11,187 nucleotides of DNA from an uncultured Eubacterium sp. Its GTDB lineage: Bacteria; Bacillota; Clostridia; Oscillospirales; Acutalibacteraceae. Position numbers and translations under genes: made by a program. The stretch spans positions 1 through 11,187 of the forward strand of contig CAJUDJ010000038.1 of assembly GCA_910584985.1 (NCBI GenBank), given 5' to 3'. Shown in pieces: positions 1 through 6,367 of this stretch (positions are counted from its first letter, which is position 1; the number at the start of each line of letters is the position of its first letter). Below the pieces are notes generated by a model. That model saw only the letters and a list, made by a program, of their open reading frames with translations. It did not search any database and was not told where the DNA came from.

Positions 1-637
1 ATCGTGAGGTGGGGGCAAAATAGCCGGTTACCTGATACCCCCATGAACCGTCAAACGGATATTCCATAATCGGCATCATTTCAATGTGGGTGTAACCCAT
101 TTCCGTTACATATGGAATCAGCTCGTCAGCCATTTCACGGTAGGAAAGAAAATCGCCGTTTTCATGCCTTTTCCAGGATCCGAAATGAATTTCATAAATA
201 TTAACAGCCTCTTCAAGCACATTTTTGCCCATGCGGCCTTTTATCCACTTTTGATCTGTCCATTTAAAATGGCCAAGCTCATAAACCTTGCTTGCCGTGC
301 CGGGGCGTGTTTCACAGTGAAAGCCGTAGGGATCGGCCTTGTCTAAAATTCTGCCGTCTTTTGTGCGGATTGCAAATTTATAGCAGTCAAATACATTTAC
401 ACCGTCTATAATGCTTTCCCATATGCCCGGTGCAACTGGCATCATATAATTTGCTTCATAATCCCAGTTGTTAAAATCACCGACAAGGGAAACGGCCTGT
501 GCGTGCGGTGCCCACACGCGGAAGGCAAAGGTATCCTTTTTAATTCTATGAACGCCGAAAAACTCATATGCCCGGTAATTTTCACCCTTGTTGAAAAGAT
601 AAACCGGGAACTGATATTCCTGTTTGATTTCATTCAT
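1..637 (-). CDS. glgB: 1,4-alpha-glucan branching enzyme, N-terminal part (runs off left edge)
   Basis: Glycogen branching enzyme transfers short alpha-1,4-glucan chains to alpha-1,6 positions in cytoplasmic glycogen. The 212 codons in the window include a CBM48 (early-set) domain at about residues 25-110, with FRVWAPHAQAVSLVGDFNNW at 39-58. The entry to the GH13 barrel follows, with YEIHFGSWKR (148-157), a segment resembling SYRELADQLVPY of E. coli GlgB, and MEYPFDGSWGYQVTGYFAP (191-209). These match the E. coli GlgB motifs closely. The catalytic Asp/Glu residues lie beyond the edge, so activity cannot be judged. The start at 637 is chosen because AAAGGAG sits about 10 bases upstream; another ATG at 633 is out of frame. 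The N-terminus is short, without the extra N1 module of the enterobacterial enzyme. Divergently transcribed from the ANTAR regulator. The family assignment is confident; partners in a glg cluster are not visible. Confidence 0.95.
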   Translation of the reverse strand, partial: MNEIKQEYQFPVYLFNKGENYRAYEFFGVHRIKKDTFAFRVWAPHAQAVSLVGDFNNWDYEANYMMPVAPGIWESIIDGVNVFDCYKFAIRTKDGRILDKADPYGFHCETRPGTASKVYELGHFKWTDQKWIKGRMGKNVLEEAVNIYEIHFGSWKRHENGDFLSYREMADELIPYVTEMGYTHIEMMPIMEYPFDGSWGYQVTGYFAPTSR

Positions 638-722
638 AAGTTTTAATCTCCTTTTTCTGAGCATATCTTATATTCAGGCAGCAATCAGACCGCCTTGTGG
701 GGATTAAATTCAAAATGATTTT

Positions 723-878
723 TGTGCAATTTATCCAATAATATTATAACTCAAGCCTATTGTATCATCATATCCCTTAATATTCAAGGCTTTTTTGTGT
801 AATTTGTTACAAGAAATTTTACGAAATATGAATTTATTGTGCAATATGTTACAATTTAATCCCATATTTTTGTGCAAT
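723..878 (+). repeat. Four near-helically phased TGTGYAAT direct repeats, possible operator array
   Basis: Copies of TGTGCAAT or TGTGTAAT start at 723, 796, 838 and 871, each preceded by a T-rich run. Start-to-start distances are 73, 42 and 33 bases, close to 7, 4 and 3 turns of B-DNA. Copies 2 and 3 extend into a longer shared word ending GTTACAA. In copy 2, TGTAA (798-802) and TTACA (807-811) form a perfect inverted repeat around TTTG; copy 3 has the same layout with one mismatch. Same-face placement and partial dyad symmetry fit binding sites for a dimeric regulator acting on glgB, the ANTAR gene or both. The regulator is not identified. In AT-rich DNA some of this could be chance. Confidence 0.55.
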
Positions 879-889
879 GTAAAAAAATA

Positions 890-918
890 TGGAAATTTAT
901 AAATTTTCTATATATAAT
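890..918 (+). promoter_or_regulatory. Weaker upstream promoter candidate overlapping a 14-bp palindrome
   Basis: TGGAAA (890-895, four of six consensus bases) is separated by 17 bases from a perfect TATAAT (913-918). The spacer holds most of a perfect palindrome, AAATTTATAAATTT (893-906). It could be a second start for the ANTAR gene. A chance match is quite possible in such AT-rich sequence. Confidence 0.35.
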
Positions 919-938
919 GTAAATATACTATTTTGCTA

Positions 939-968
939 TTGACTGCACAGATTTTGTTGGGATATAAT
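939..968 (+). promoter_or_regulatory. Sigma-A-type promoter for the ANTAR regulator
   Basis: TTGACT (939-944) and TATAAT (963-968) are separated by 18 bases, a near-consensus housekeeping promoter. Transcription would start near 975, giving a leader of only about 20 bases that contains the ribosome binding site at 981-987. This makes the upstream TTG at 970, inside and beyond the -10 box, an impossible translation start for this transcript. Confidence 0.75.
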
Positions 969-993
969 ATTGTTTATTAAAGGGGAGAGTGCA

Positions 994-1509
994 TTGAAAG
1001 ATATTATTATTGTTTATCCGATAAAAGAAACAGCAATGAAGCTCTGCGCTCTGATTGTGAAAGGCGGCTATCATGTTTCGCATATTTGTCCGGGCGGAAC
1101 GGCTGCACTTGAAATTGCCCAGCAAAAGGAAAGCGGTGTAATTGTATGCCCTTTTGTTATGAAGGATATGTCTTCAGCTGAGCTTGCCGAGGCACTGCCG
1201 GTTGATTTTGATGTTATTGCGCTTTCCCGAAACGGAAGCGAGCAGTATATGGGCAATATGCTTACGGTTGCAATGCCGGTTGACAGAAATGAATTTTTGC
1301 AGACGGTGGGAATCCTTGCATCAAATCAGACTGGATTTACGAAAAGAAGCGAAAGCGAAAATGATTATATTCTGAAAGCCAAGCAGGCGCTTATGGCGGT
1401 TAAGGGCATGAGTGAGCTTCAGGCACATAAAGCGCTTCAGAGGATGAGCATGAACAGCGGCAAAAAGCTTTTTCAGACTGCGATGGATATTCTGGATGAG
1501 CTCGCCTGA
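994..1509 (+). CDS. ANTAR-domain regulator with degenerate receiver-like domain
   Basis: A 171-residue protein. Residues 122-171 fit the ANTAR RNA-binding fold: three helices with AKQALMAVKGMSELQAHKAL followed by QRMSMNSGKKLFQTAMDIL. Known ANTAR proteins bind paired hexaloop hairpins in leader RNA and prevent transcription termination. Residues 1-110 look like a response-regulator receiver, but the key residues are absent: no acidic pair after the first strand (IIIVYPIKE), no Asp at the expected phosphoacceptor position (VIVCPFVMKD), and Met replaces Lys before the proline (AMPVD). It is therefore probably a pseudo-receiver that is not controlled by phosphorylation. The start is the TTG at 994, which has AGGGGAG six to seven bases upstream; a longer reading from 970 would overlap the -10 box. 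It lies alone between glgB and the dapF operon, and its RNA targets are not obvious here. The ANTAR call is firm; the biological role is unknown. Confidence 0.85.
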   Translation: MKDIIIVYPIKETAMKLCALIVKGGYHVSHICPGGTAALEIAQQKESGVIVCPFVMKDMSSAELAEALPVDFDVIALSRNGSEQYMGNMLTVAMPVDRNEFLQTVGILASNQTGFTKRSESENDYILKAKQALMAVKGMSELQAHKALQRMSMNSGKKLFQTAMDILDELA

Positions 1510-1561
1510 TAAAGCACGAAGCATTCAGCACTATTTGAATACTTTTCGGCATAATTTGCAG

Positions 1562-1590
1562 TTTTAAAAGTGCGCAGCGGGAATTATAAT
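1562..1590 (+). promoter_or_regulatory. dapF: Weak candidate promoter for the dapF-purB operon
   Basis: TATAAT at 1585-1590 is a perfect -10, but 17 bases upstream there is only TTTTAA (1562-1567), a poor -35. TTGCAG at 1556-1561 is a better hexamer but lies 23 bases away. No terminator is evident after the ANTAR gene, so read-through from its promoter is also possible. Confidence 0.3.
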
Positions 1591-1634
1591 TTTTATAGCT
1601 TAAAAGTTTTCAGCATAGTTACGGAGATGGTTTT

Positions 1635-2474
1635 ATGAAATTTACGAAAATGCACGGCTGCGGCAACGACTATATTTATATTGACGGTTTCAGGGAAACA
1701 CTTGAAAACGAAGCAGAGGCAGCCGTTAAGCTGTCGGACCGCCACTTCGGCATAGGTGCAGACGGACTTATTATCATAAAGCCCTCTGAAATAGCCGATT
1801 TTGAAATGGTTATGTATAATGCGGACGGCTCACGCGCAGAAATGTGCGGAAATGCCATAAGGTGCGTGGCAAGGTATGTGTATGACAGGCATTATGTGAA
1901 TACAGCAGAGTTTACCATTGAATCCATGGGAAAGGTAAAATATATAAGCCTGATTCTCGGAAAGAACGGCGTGGAGCTTGTTAAAGTAGATATGGGTGCA
2001 CCTGTGCTGAAAGCCCGTGATGTGCCTGTTGAAAGCAGCAGGCAGAGCGTAATAAATGAAAAAATAACGGTTGACGGCACGGATTTTTATATGACCTGTG
2101 TTTCTATGGGAAATCCGCATGCAGTTATGTTTATAGATAAAAGCCCAAGAGAATTTGAACTTGAAAAATTCGGCCCGCTTTTTGAAAACAACAAGTTGTT
2201 TCCAAGGCGGATTAATGCCGAGTTTGCAAAGATGATTGACAGGAAAAACATCGAAATGCGTGTGTGGGAACGCGGCACCGGCGAAACGCTTGCCTGCGGA
2301 ACGGGCACATGTGCAACGGTTGTGGCTGCGATTCTGAACGGCTATGCCGATCATGATGTAACCGTTCATCTTCTTGGCGGAAAGCTGAAAGCCGGCTGGA
2401 GCGGAAACGAGCAGGACAGTGTGTTTATGACAGGGCCTGCCGAATATGTTTTCAGTGGTGAAATAGATTTATAA
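1635..2474 (+). CDS. dapF: Diaminopimelate epimerase
   Basis: Cytoplasmic, cofactor-independent racemase that converts LL-diaminopimelate to meso-diaminopimelate, the lysine precursor and the peptidoglycan cross-linking residue of many bacteria. At 279 residues it has the usual family length. The N-terminus KFTKMHGCGNDYIYID is typical. The two catalytic cysteines are in place: Cys71 in AEMCGNAIRC and Cys221 in ETLACGTGTCA, one in each half of the pseudo-symmetric fold. The substrate-binding segments GNPHAV (159-164) and WERGTGET (211-218) are intact. The ATG at 1635 has GGAG eight bases upstream. It is the first gene of a tight four-gene run; the product of dapL 20 bases downstream is its substrate. 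Nothing suggests loss of function. Confidence 0.97.
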   Translation: MKFTKMHGCGNDYIYIDGFRETLENEAEAAVKLSDRHFGIGADGLIIIKPSEIADFEMVMYNADGSRAEMCGNAIRCVARYVYDRHYVNTAEFTIESMGKVKYISLILGKNGVELVKVDMGAPVLKARDVPVESSRQSVINEKITVDGTDFYMTCVSMGNPHAVMFIDKSPREFELEKFGPLFENNKLFPRRINAEFAKMIDRKNIEMRVWERGTGETLACGTGTCATVVAAILNGYADHDVTVHLLGGKLKAGWSGNEQDSVFMTGPAEYVFSGEIDL

Positions 2475-2494
2475 ATTATAGGAGGTTTAAAAAT

Positions 2495-3709
2495 ATGAAG
2501 ATTAATGAAAACTTTTTAAAGATTGAAAGTTCTTATCTGTTTTCAACCGTTGCAAAGAAGCAGCGTGAATATCAGGCGGCAAATCCGGATAAAGAGATTA
2601 TCCGCCTTTCCATCGGCGATGTAACAAAGCCGCTTGTTCCTGCTGTGATTGAAGCAATGCACAAGGCAGTGGATGAAATGGCAACTGAGGAGACTTTCCG
2701 GGGCTATCCGCCGGAATACGGATATGATTTCATTTTGGAAGCCATTCAGAAAAATGATTATGCAGACAGAGGAATTGATATTGCAAAGGATGAGATATTC
2801 CTTTCAGATGGTGCAAAATCAGACTGCGGCAATATCGGTGATATTTTCAGTGTTGATAATAAGGTTGCCATTTGTGATCCTGTTTATCCGGTTTATCTTG
2901 ATACAAATATTATGGCAGGCAGAAGCGGAAACAAGGGCGAAAACGGTTTATTTGACAACATTATCTATATGCCGTGCAGGGCAGAAAACAATTTTATGCC
3001 CGAGCTTCCGAAGGAAAAGGCAGATGTGATCTATCTTTGCTTCCCGAATAACCCCACAGGTATGACAGCTTCAAAGGAACAGCTTAAGGTATGGGTGGAT
3101 TATGCCCTTGAAAATCATTCTCTGATTCTTTTTGATTCTGCTTATGAAGCATTTATTACGGATGATTCTCCGAAATCCATTTATGAAATTGAGGGTGCAA
3201 AAAAGTGTGCCATAGAGCTTCGCTCTTTCTCCAAAACAGCAGGCTTTACGGGGATGAGATGCGGATATACTGTTGTTCCGAAGGAACTTGTGTTTGACGG
3301 CACAAGCCTGAACCCGCTTTGGGCACGAAGGCAGGCAACAAAGTTCAACGGTGTAAGCTATGTTACACAGCGTGCCGCAGAAGCCGTTTACAGCGAAGAG
3401 GGAAAGAAGCAGACCAAAGAGGTTATTGCTTATTATCAGAGAAATGTTAAAACGATTTTTAACGGGCTGACAGAAGCCGGTTTCACCTGCTATGGTGCGG
3501 TAAATTCTCCGTATGTATGGTTGTCCGTGCCGGAGGGAATGACTTCGTGGGAATTCTTTGATGATTTGCTTGACAAGTGCCAGGTTGTGGGCACGCCGGG
3601 ATCAGGCTTCGGCCCGAGCGGCGAAGGCTATTTAAGATTAACAGGTTTCGGCAATTATGAGAAAACAATTGAAGCCGTAGAACGCATTAAGTCAGTATAC
3701 GGCAGATAA
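2495..3709 (+). CDS. dapL: LL-diaminopimelate aminotransferase
   Basis: PLP-dependent class I/II aminotransferase that makes LL-diaminopimelate directly from tetrahydrodipicolinate and glutamate, bypassing the acylated DapD/DapC/DapE steps. This variant is known from plants, Chlamydia, cyanobacteria, methanogens and a number of anaerobic bacteria. Length is 404 residues, usual for DapL. Visible motifs are the N-terminal RLSIGDVTKPL (37-47), FRGYPPEYGY (68-77), GAKSD (106-110), CFPNNPTGM (182-190), the PLP-nitrogen-binding Asp in LFDSAYEAF (Asp214), and the Schiff-base lysine in SFSKTAGFTGMR (Lys247). The RGYPPEYGY and GAKSD segments distinguish DapL from ordinary aspartate aminotransferases. 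AGGAGG lies nine bases before the ATG. It sits 20 bases after dapF and 24 bases before purC, with no terminator between, so co-transcription is likely. Confidence 0.96.
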   Translation: MKINENFLKIESSYLFSTVAKKQREYQAANPDKEIIRLSIGDVTKPLVPAVIEAMHKAVDEMATEETFRGYPPEYGYDFILEAIQKNDYADRGIDIAKDEIFLSDGAKSDCGNIGDIFSVDNKVAICDPVYPVYLDTNIMAGRSGNKGENGLFDNIIYMPCRAENNFMPELPKEKADVIYLCFPNNPTGMTASKEQLKVWVDYALENHSLILFDSAYEAFITDDSPKSIYEIEGAKKCAIELRSFSKTAGFTGMRCGYTVVPKELVFDGTSLNPLWARRQATKFNGVSYVTQRAAEAVYSEEGKKQTKEVIAYYQRNVKTIFNGLTEAGFTCYGAVNSPYVWLSVPEGMTSWEFFDDLLDKCQVVGTPGSGFGPSGEGYLRLTGFGNYEKTIEAVERIKSVYGR

Positions 3710-3733
3710 TTATAAAACAGGAGGATTTATAAA

Positions 3734-4447
3734 ATGACTAAAACAGAGCAGTTATACGAGGGAAAGGCAAAAAAGGTTTGGGCAACCGAAAATCCGGACG
3801 TTGTAATTGTGGATTATAAGGATGATGCAACAGCTTTTAACGGCAAGAAAAAGGGCACAATCATGGGAAAGGGCATTGTGAACAACAAAATGTCTAATTA
3901 CCTGATGCAGATTCTGGAAGCAAAGGGTGTGCCAACCCATTTTGTGGAAGAGCTTTCAGACCGTGAAACAGCTGTTAAAAGAGTTACAATCGTTCCGCTT
4001 GAGGTGATTATCCGCAACCGTGCAGCAGGCTCTATCTGCAAAAGATTAGGCCTTGAGGAAGGAATGGATTTCATTGCACCGTCTATTGAATTTTCCTATA
4101 AGTGCGATGAGCTGGACGATCCGCTTATTTCAGAATATCACGCAATTTCCTGCGGCTTTTCCACAAGGGAAGAAGTAGACACAATCAAGGAAATGGCATT
4201 TAAGGTTAATGATGTGCTTAAAGAATATTTTGCTTCCATCGGTGTTGAGCTTATTGATTTCAAGCTTGAGTTCGGCAAGACATCAAACGGCACAATCGTG
4301 CTTGCTGATGAAATCAGCCCGGATACCTGCCGTTTCTGGGATATTGAAACCCATGAAAAGCTGGATAAGGATCGTTTCCGCCGTGATCTCGGCGGTGTGG
4401 AAGACGCATATGCAGAAATGATGAAAAGGACAGGTCTTGAAAAATAA
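3734..4447 (+). CDS. purC: Phosphoribosylaminoimidazole-succinocarboxamide synthase (SAICAR synthetase)
   Basis: ATP-dependent ligase of de novo purine synthesis that joins CAIR and aspartate to form SAICAR. At 237 residues it is the normal bacterial single-domain length. The start LYEGKAKKVW (7-16) is the ATP-binding glycine-rich strand region. VIIRNRAAGS (91-100) and the family signatures LIDFKLEFG (173-181) and DEISPDTCRFWD (192-203) are all intact. AGGAGG is nine bases upstream of the ATG. Its stop codon overlaps the purB start by one base (TAATG), implying translational coupling with the enzyme that uses its product. It follows dapL by only 24 bases, so the purine pair appears to be driven from the dap side rather than from a large pur operon; no other pur genes are in the window. 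Confidence 0.97.
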   Translation: MTKTEQLYEGKAKKVWATENPDVVIVDYKDDATAFNGKKKGTIMGKGIVNNKMSNYLMQILEAKGVPTHFVEELSDRETAVKRVTIVPLEVIIRNRAAGSICKRLGLEEGMDFIAPSIEFSYKCDELDDPLISEYHAISCGFSTREEVDTIKEMAFKVNDVLKEYFASIGVELIDFKLEFGKTSNGTIVLADEISPDTCRFWDIETHEKLDKDRFRRDLGGVEDAYAEMMKRTGLEK

Positions 4448-5880
4448 TGCCGAATAATACTTATAATTCTCCGTTCAACGCACGCTATGCCAGCAAGGAA
4501 ATGCAGTATATCTATTCTCCTGATTTTAAATTCAAAACATGGAGAAAGCTCTGGATTGCACTTGCAGAGGCTGAAAACGAGCTTGGACTGAATGTTACAA
4601 AAGAACAGATTGAAGAGCTTAAGGCGCATGCAGATGAAATTAATTATGATGTGGCCCGGGAATATGAAAAGAAATTCCGCCATGATGTAATGAGCCATGT
4701 GCATGCTTACGGCGAGCAGTGCCCGAATGCAAAGGGCATCATACACCTTGGTGCCACAAGCTGCTATGTGGGCGATAACACGGATGTTATTACTATGCGT
4801 GAAGCATTGCTGCTGATTAAAAAGAAGCTGGTAAACGCCATTGCCTGTGTTGCAAAATTTGCAGATGAATATAAGAATATGCCCTGCCTTGGTTTTACCC
4901 ATTTTCAGCCTGCCCAGCCCACAACAGTCGGCAAAAGGGCAACGCTCTGGCTTATGGATCTTGTAATGGATTACGAAGAAGTCAACCATGTGCTGGATAC
5001 CCTGATGTTGCTTGGCTCAAAGGGTACAACGGGCACGCAGGCTTCCTTCCTTGAGCTTTTTAACGGCGACCATGAAAAATGTAAGGAGCTTGACAGAAAG
5101 ATTGCAGAAAAAATGGGCTTTAAAGCCTGTTTCCCTGTAAGCGGTCAGACATATGCCAGAAAGTTGGATACAATTGTATGCAACTGCCTTGCGCTGATTG
5201 CACAGTCCTGCTGCAAATTTTCCAATGATTTAAGACTGCTTCAGAATCTTAAGGAAATTGAAGAACCATTTGAGAAAAATCAGATTGGTTCATCTGCGAT
5301 GGCTTATAAACGCAATCCTATGAGAAGTGAAAGAATTGCTTCGCTTTCACGCTATGTTATGATTGATGCGCTCAATCCGGCATGGACAGCATCTGCTCAG
5401 TGGTTTGAGAGAACACTGGATGACAGTGCAAACAAGCGTGTTTCCGTTGCAGAAGCCTTTCTTGCAACGGACGGAATTCTGGATTTGTATATCAATGTTA
5501 CAAGCGGACTGGTTGTTTATCCGAAGGTTATTGAAGCACGCCTTATGAGCGAACTTCCGTTCATGGCAACCGAAAATATTATGATGGATGCCGTGAAAAA
5601 AGGCGGCGACAGACAGGAGCTTCACGAAAAAATCCGTGTGCATTCCATGGCAGCGGGCGCTGTTGTTAAGGTTGAGGGCGGCCGGAATGACCTTGTGGAC
5701 AGAATTGCTGCCGATCCTGCCTTTATGATGACGAAGGAAGAAATACTGGCAGTTATGAAGCCTGAAAACTTTGTTGGCAGAGCGCCGCAGCAGACGGCTG
5801 ATTTCCTTGCAGAAACTGTGCAGCCTATTCTGAATGAAAATCAGGATTTGCTTGGAATAGATGTTGAAATCAATGTTTAA
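4447..5880 (+). CDS. purB: Adenylosuccinate lyase, animal-type
   Basis: Fumarase-superfamily lyase that releases fumarate from SAICAR to give AICAR and from adenylosuccinate to give AMP. The 477 residues exceed the roughly 430 of Bacillus PurB and are close to the 484 of human ADSL. Many stretches read like the human enzyme: KGTTGTQASFLELF (192-205), NLKEIEEPFEKNQIGSSAM (267-285), SAQWFERTLDDSANKRV, VVYPKVIEARL and ELPFMATENIMM. The catalytic-His region LGFTHFQPAQPTT is at 148-160. The mobile signature loop is GSSAMAYKRNP (281-291), with Ala where SSAMPYKRNP has Pro; the catalytic serine is retained. The ATG overlaps the purC stop. The ribosome binding site is weak (AGGT at 4432-4435), consistent with re-initiation. 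It is the last gene of the run, with a terminator 14 bases downstream. Confidence 0.96.
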   Translation: MPNNTYNSPFNARYASKEMQYIYSPDFKFKTWRKLWIALAEAENELGLNVTKEQIEELKAHADEINYDVAREYEKKFRHDVMSHVHAYGEQCPNAKGIIHLGATSCYVGDNTDVITMREALLLIKKKLVNAIACVAKFADEYKNMPCLGFTHFQPAQPTTVGKRATLWLMDLVMDYEEVNHVLDTLMLLGSKGTTGTQASFLELFNGDHEKCKELDRKIAEKMGFKACFPVSGQTYARKLDTIVCNCLALIAQSCCKFSNDLRLLQNLKEIEEPFEKNQIGSSAMAYKRNPMRSERIASLSRYVMIDALNPAWTASAQWFERTLDDSANKRVSVAEAFLATDGILDLYINVTSGLVVYPKVIEARLMSELPFMATENIMMDAVKKGGDRQELHEKIRVHSMAAGAVVKVEGGRNDLVDRIAADPAFMMTKEEILAVMKPENFVGRAPQQTADFLAETVQPILNENQDLLGIDVEINV

Positions 5881-5893
5881 TTTTTCATAAAGC

Positions 5894-5923
5894 AAAAAGC
5901 ATCGGCTATGCCGATGCTTTTTT
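5894..5923 (+). terminator. Intrinsic terminator of the dapF-dapL-purC-purB unit
   Basis: GCATCGGC (5899-5906) pairs perfectly with GCCGATGC (5910-5917) around a TAT loop. The stem extends through AAAAA (5894-5898) against the T-run (5918-5922). It is a textbook rho-independent terminator 14 bases after the purB stop. Confidence 0.93.
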
Positions 5924-5984
5924 ACTTTAAAAGTGGATTGTTTTTATTTACGGAATATCTATTGTTCAGAATAAAATATTAACA

Positions 5985-6016
5985 CATAAGTATTCGAATT
6001 GCCAACATATGTATTC
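5985..6016 (+). repeat. Two 21-bp-phased direct repeats upstream of the XRE gene, putative operators
   Basis: CATAAGTATTC (5985-5995) and CATATGTATTC (6006-6016) match at 10 of 11 positions and begin exactly 21 bases apart, two helical turns. Similar A/T tails follow (GAATT and AAAATT). They lie 58 to 89 bases before the XRE start codon. Autoregulatory XRE proteins often bind tandem sites like this, so autorepression is a reasonable inference. No confident promoter was found around them. Confidence 0.5.
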
Positions 6017-6073
6017 AAAATTCGCTGAAAAACAGCATAAACTAAAAACAGAAATATTTTTGGGGAGAAGTTT

Positions 6074-6307
6074 ATGTTTGTTTCTACGCTTGATTCATTG
6101 ATTGTGGGAGAGGTTATAGCTGAATTCCGAAAGAAAAAGGGAATCAGCCAGGAGGTTTTAAGCGGCCTTGCTGATATCGGAAGAACACATTTAAGTGCGA
6201 TTGAACGGGGCGAAAGAAAACCCACGCTTGAAACACTTTACAGAATTTCAACAGCGCTTGATATGAAAATGAGCGATATTATTCTGGAAATTGAAAAACG
6301 GCTGTAA
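6074..6307 (+). CDS. Small XRE-family helix-turn-helix regulator
   Basis: A 77-residue protein made almost entirely of one Cro/C1-type HTH domain (about residues 12-67). It contains IAEFRKKKGISQEVLSGLADI, then GRTHLSAIERGERKPTLETLYRISTALDM. The IERGERKPTLETL segment is the family hallmark. It has no sensor domain, so it probably acts as a dimeric DNA-binding repressor on its own. GGGGAG (6062-6067) is six bases before the ATG. It stands alone between the purB terminator and a convergent operon, with phased repeats upstream that may be its own operators. Such stand-alone XRE proteins occur both on mobile elements and as core regulators; the target cannot be read from this window. Confidence 0.88.
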   Translation: MFVSTLDSLIVGEVIAEFRKKKGISQEVLSGLADIGRTHLSAIERGERKPTLETLYRISTALDMKMSDIILEIEKRL

Positions 6308-6316
6308 AATTTATAC

Positions 6317-6366
6317 AACAGCCGATATGGAAAAACAGCTGCATCTGAACGATACGGCTGTTTTCC
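6317..6366. terminator. Bidirectional terminator between the XRE gene and the convergent operon
   Basis: AAAACAGC (6332-6339) pairs with GCTGTTTT (6357-6364), flanked by GG/CC, around a 17-base loop; T-runs are available on both strands. An alternative pairing joins AACAGCCG (6317-6324) to CGGCTGTT (6355-6362). It lies 10 bases past the XRE stop and directly after the stop at 6368 of the opposing operon, so it can serve both. Confidence 0.7.
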
Positions 6367-6367
6367 T

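Larger units (their letters stand above)
638..993. other. Long AT-rich divergent intergenic region
   Basis: There is no credible gene in this 356-base stretch between glgB (minus) and the ANTAR gene (plus). It contains the glgB ribosome binding site next to 637, four TGTGYAAT repeats (723-878), a perfect 14-bp AT palindrome (893-906), a weaker plus-strand promoter candidate (890-918) and a good plus-strand promoter (939-968). A TATAAT-like hexamer on the minus strand (747-742) could belong to a glgB promoter, but it has no convincing -35 partner. The density of repeats suggests that regulation is concentrated here. Confidence 0.7.

Noticed and set aside
970..993. Longer start (TTG at 970) for the ANTAR gene
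   Set aside because: It begins two bases past the start of the -10 region's end, before the predicted transcription start, and lacks its own ribosome binding site; the TTG at 994 has AGGGGAG at the right distance.
1510..1634. ANTAR-type paired hexaloop hairpins or a terminator upstream of dapF
   Set aside because: Only short imperfect inverted repeats (such as ATTCA/TGAAT near 1523-1540) are present, without a T-run or the A1/G4 hexaloop pattern.
1830..2369. 179-codon minus-strand open frame opposite dapF
   Set aside because: It is the shadow of a confident dapF; there is no recognisable domain or ribosome binding site.
4138..4989. 283-codon minus-strand open frame opposite purC/purB
   Set aside because: It is antisense to two strongly conserved enzymes with intact motifs; its composition is rich in Cys, His and Phe as expected of a shadow frame.
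5347..5895. 182-codon minus-strand open frame opposite the end of purB
   Set aside because: It is the shadow of purB and starts inside the terminator hairpin.
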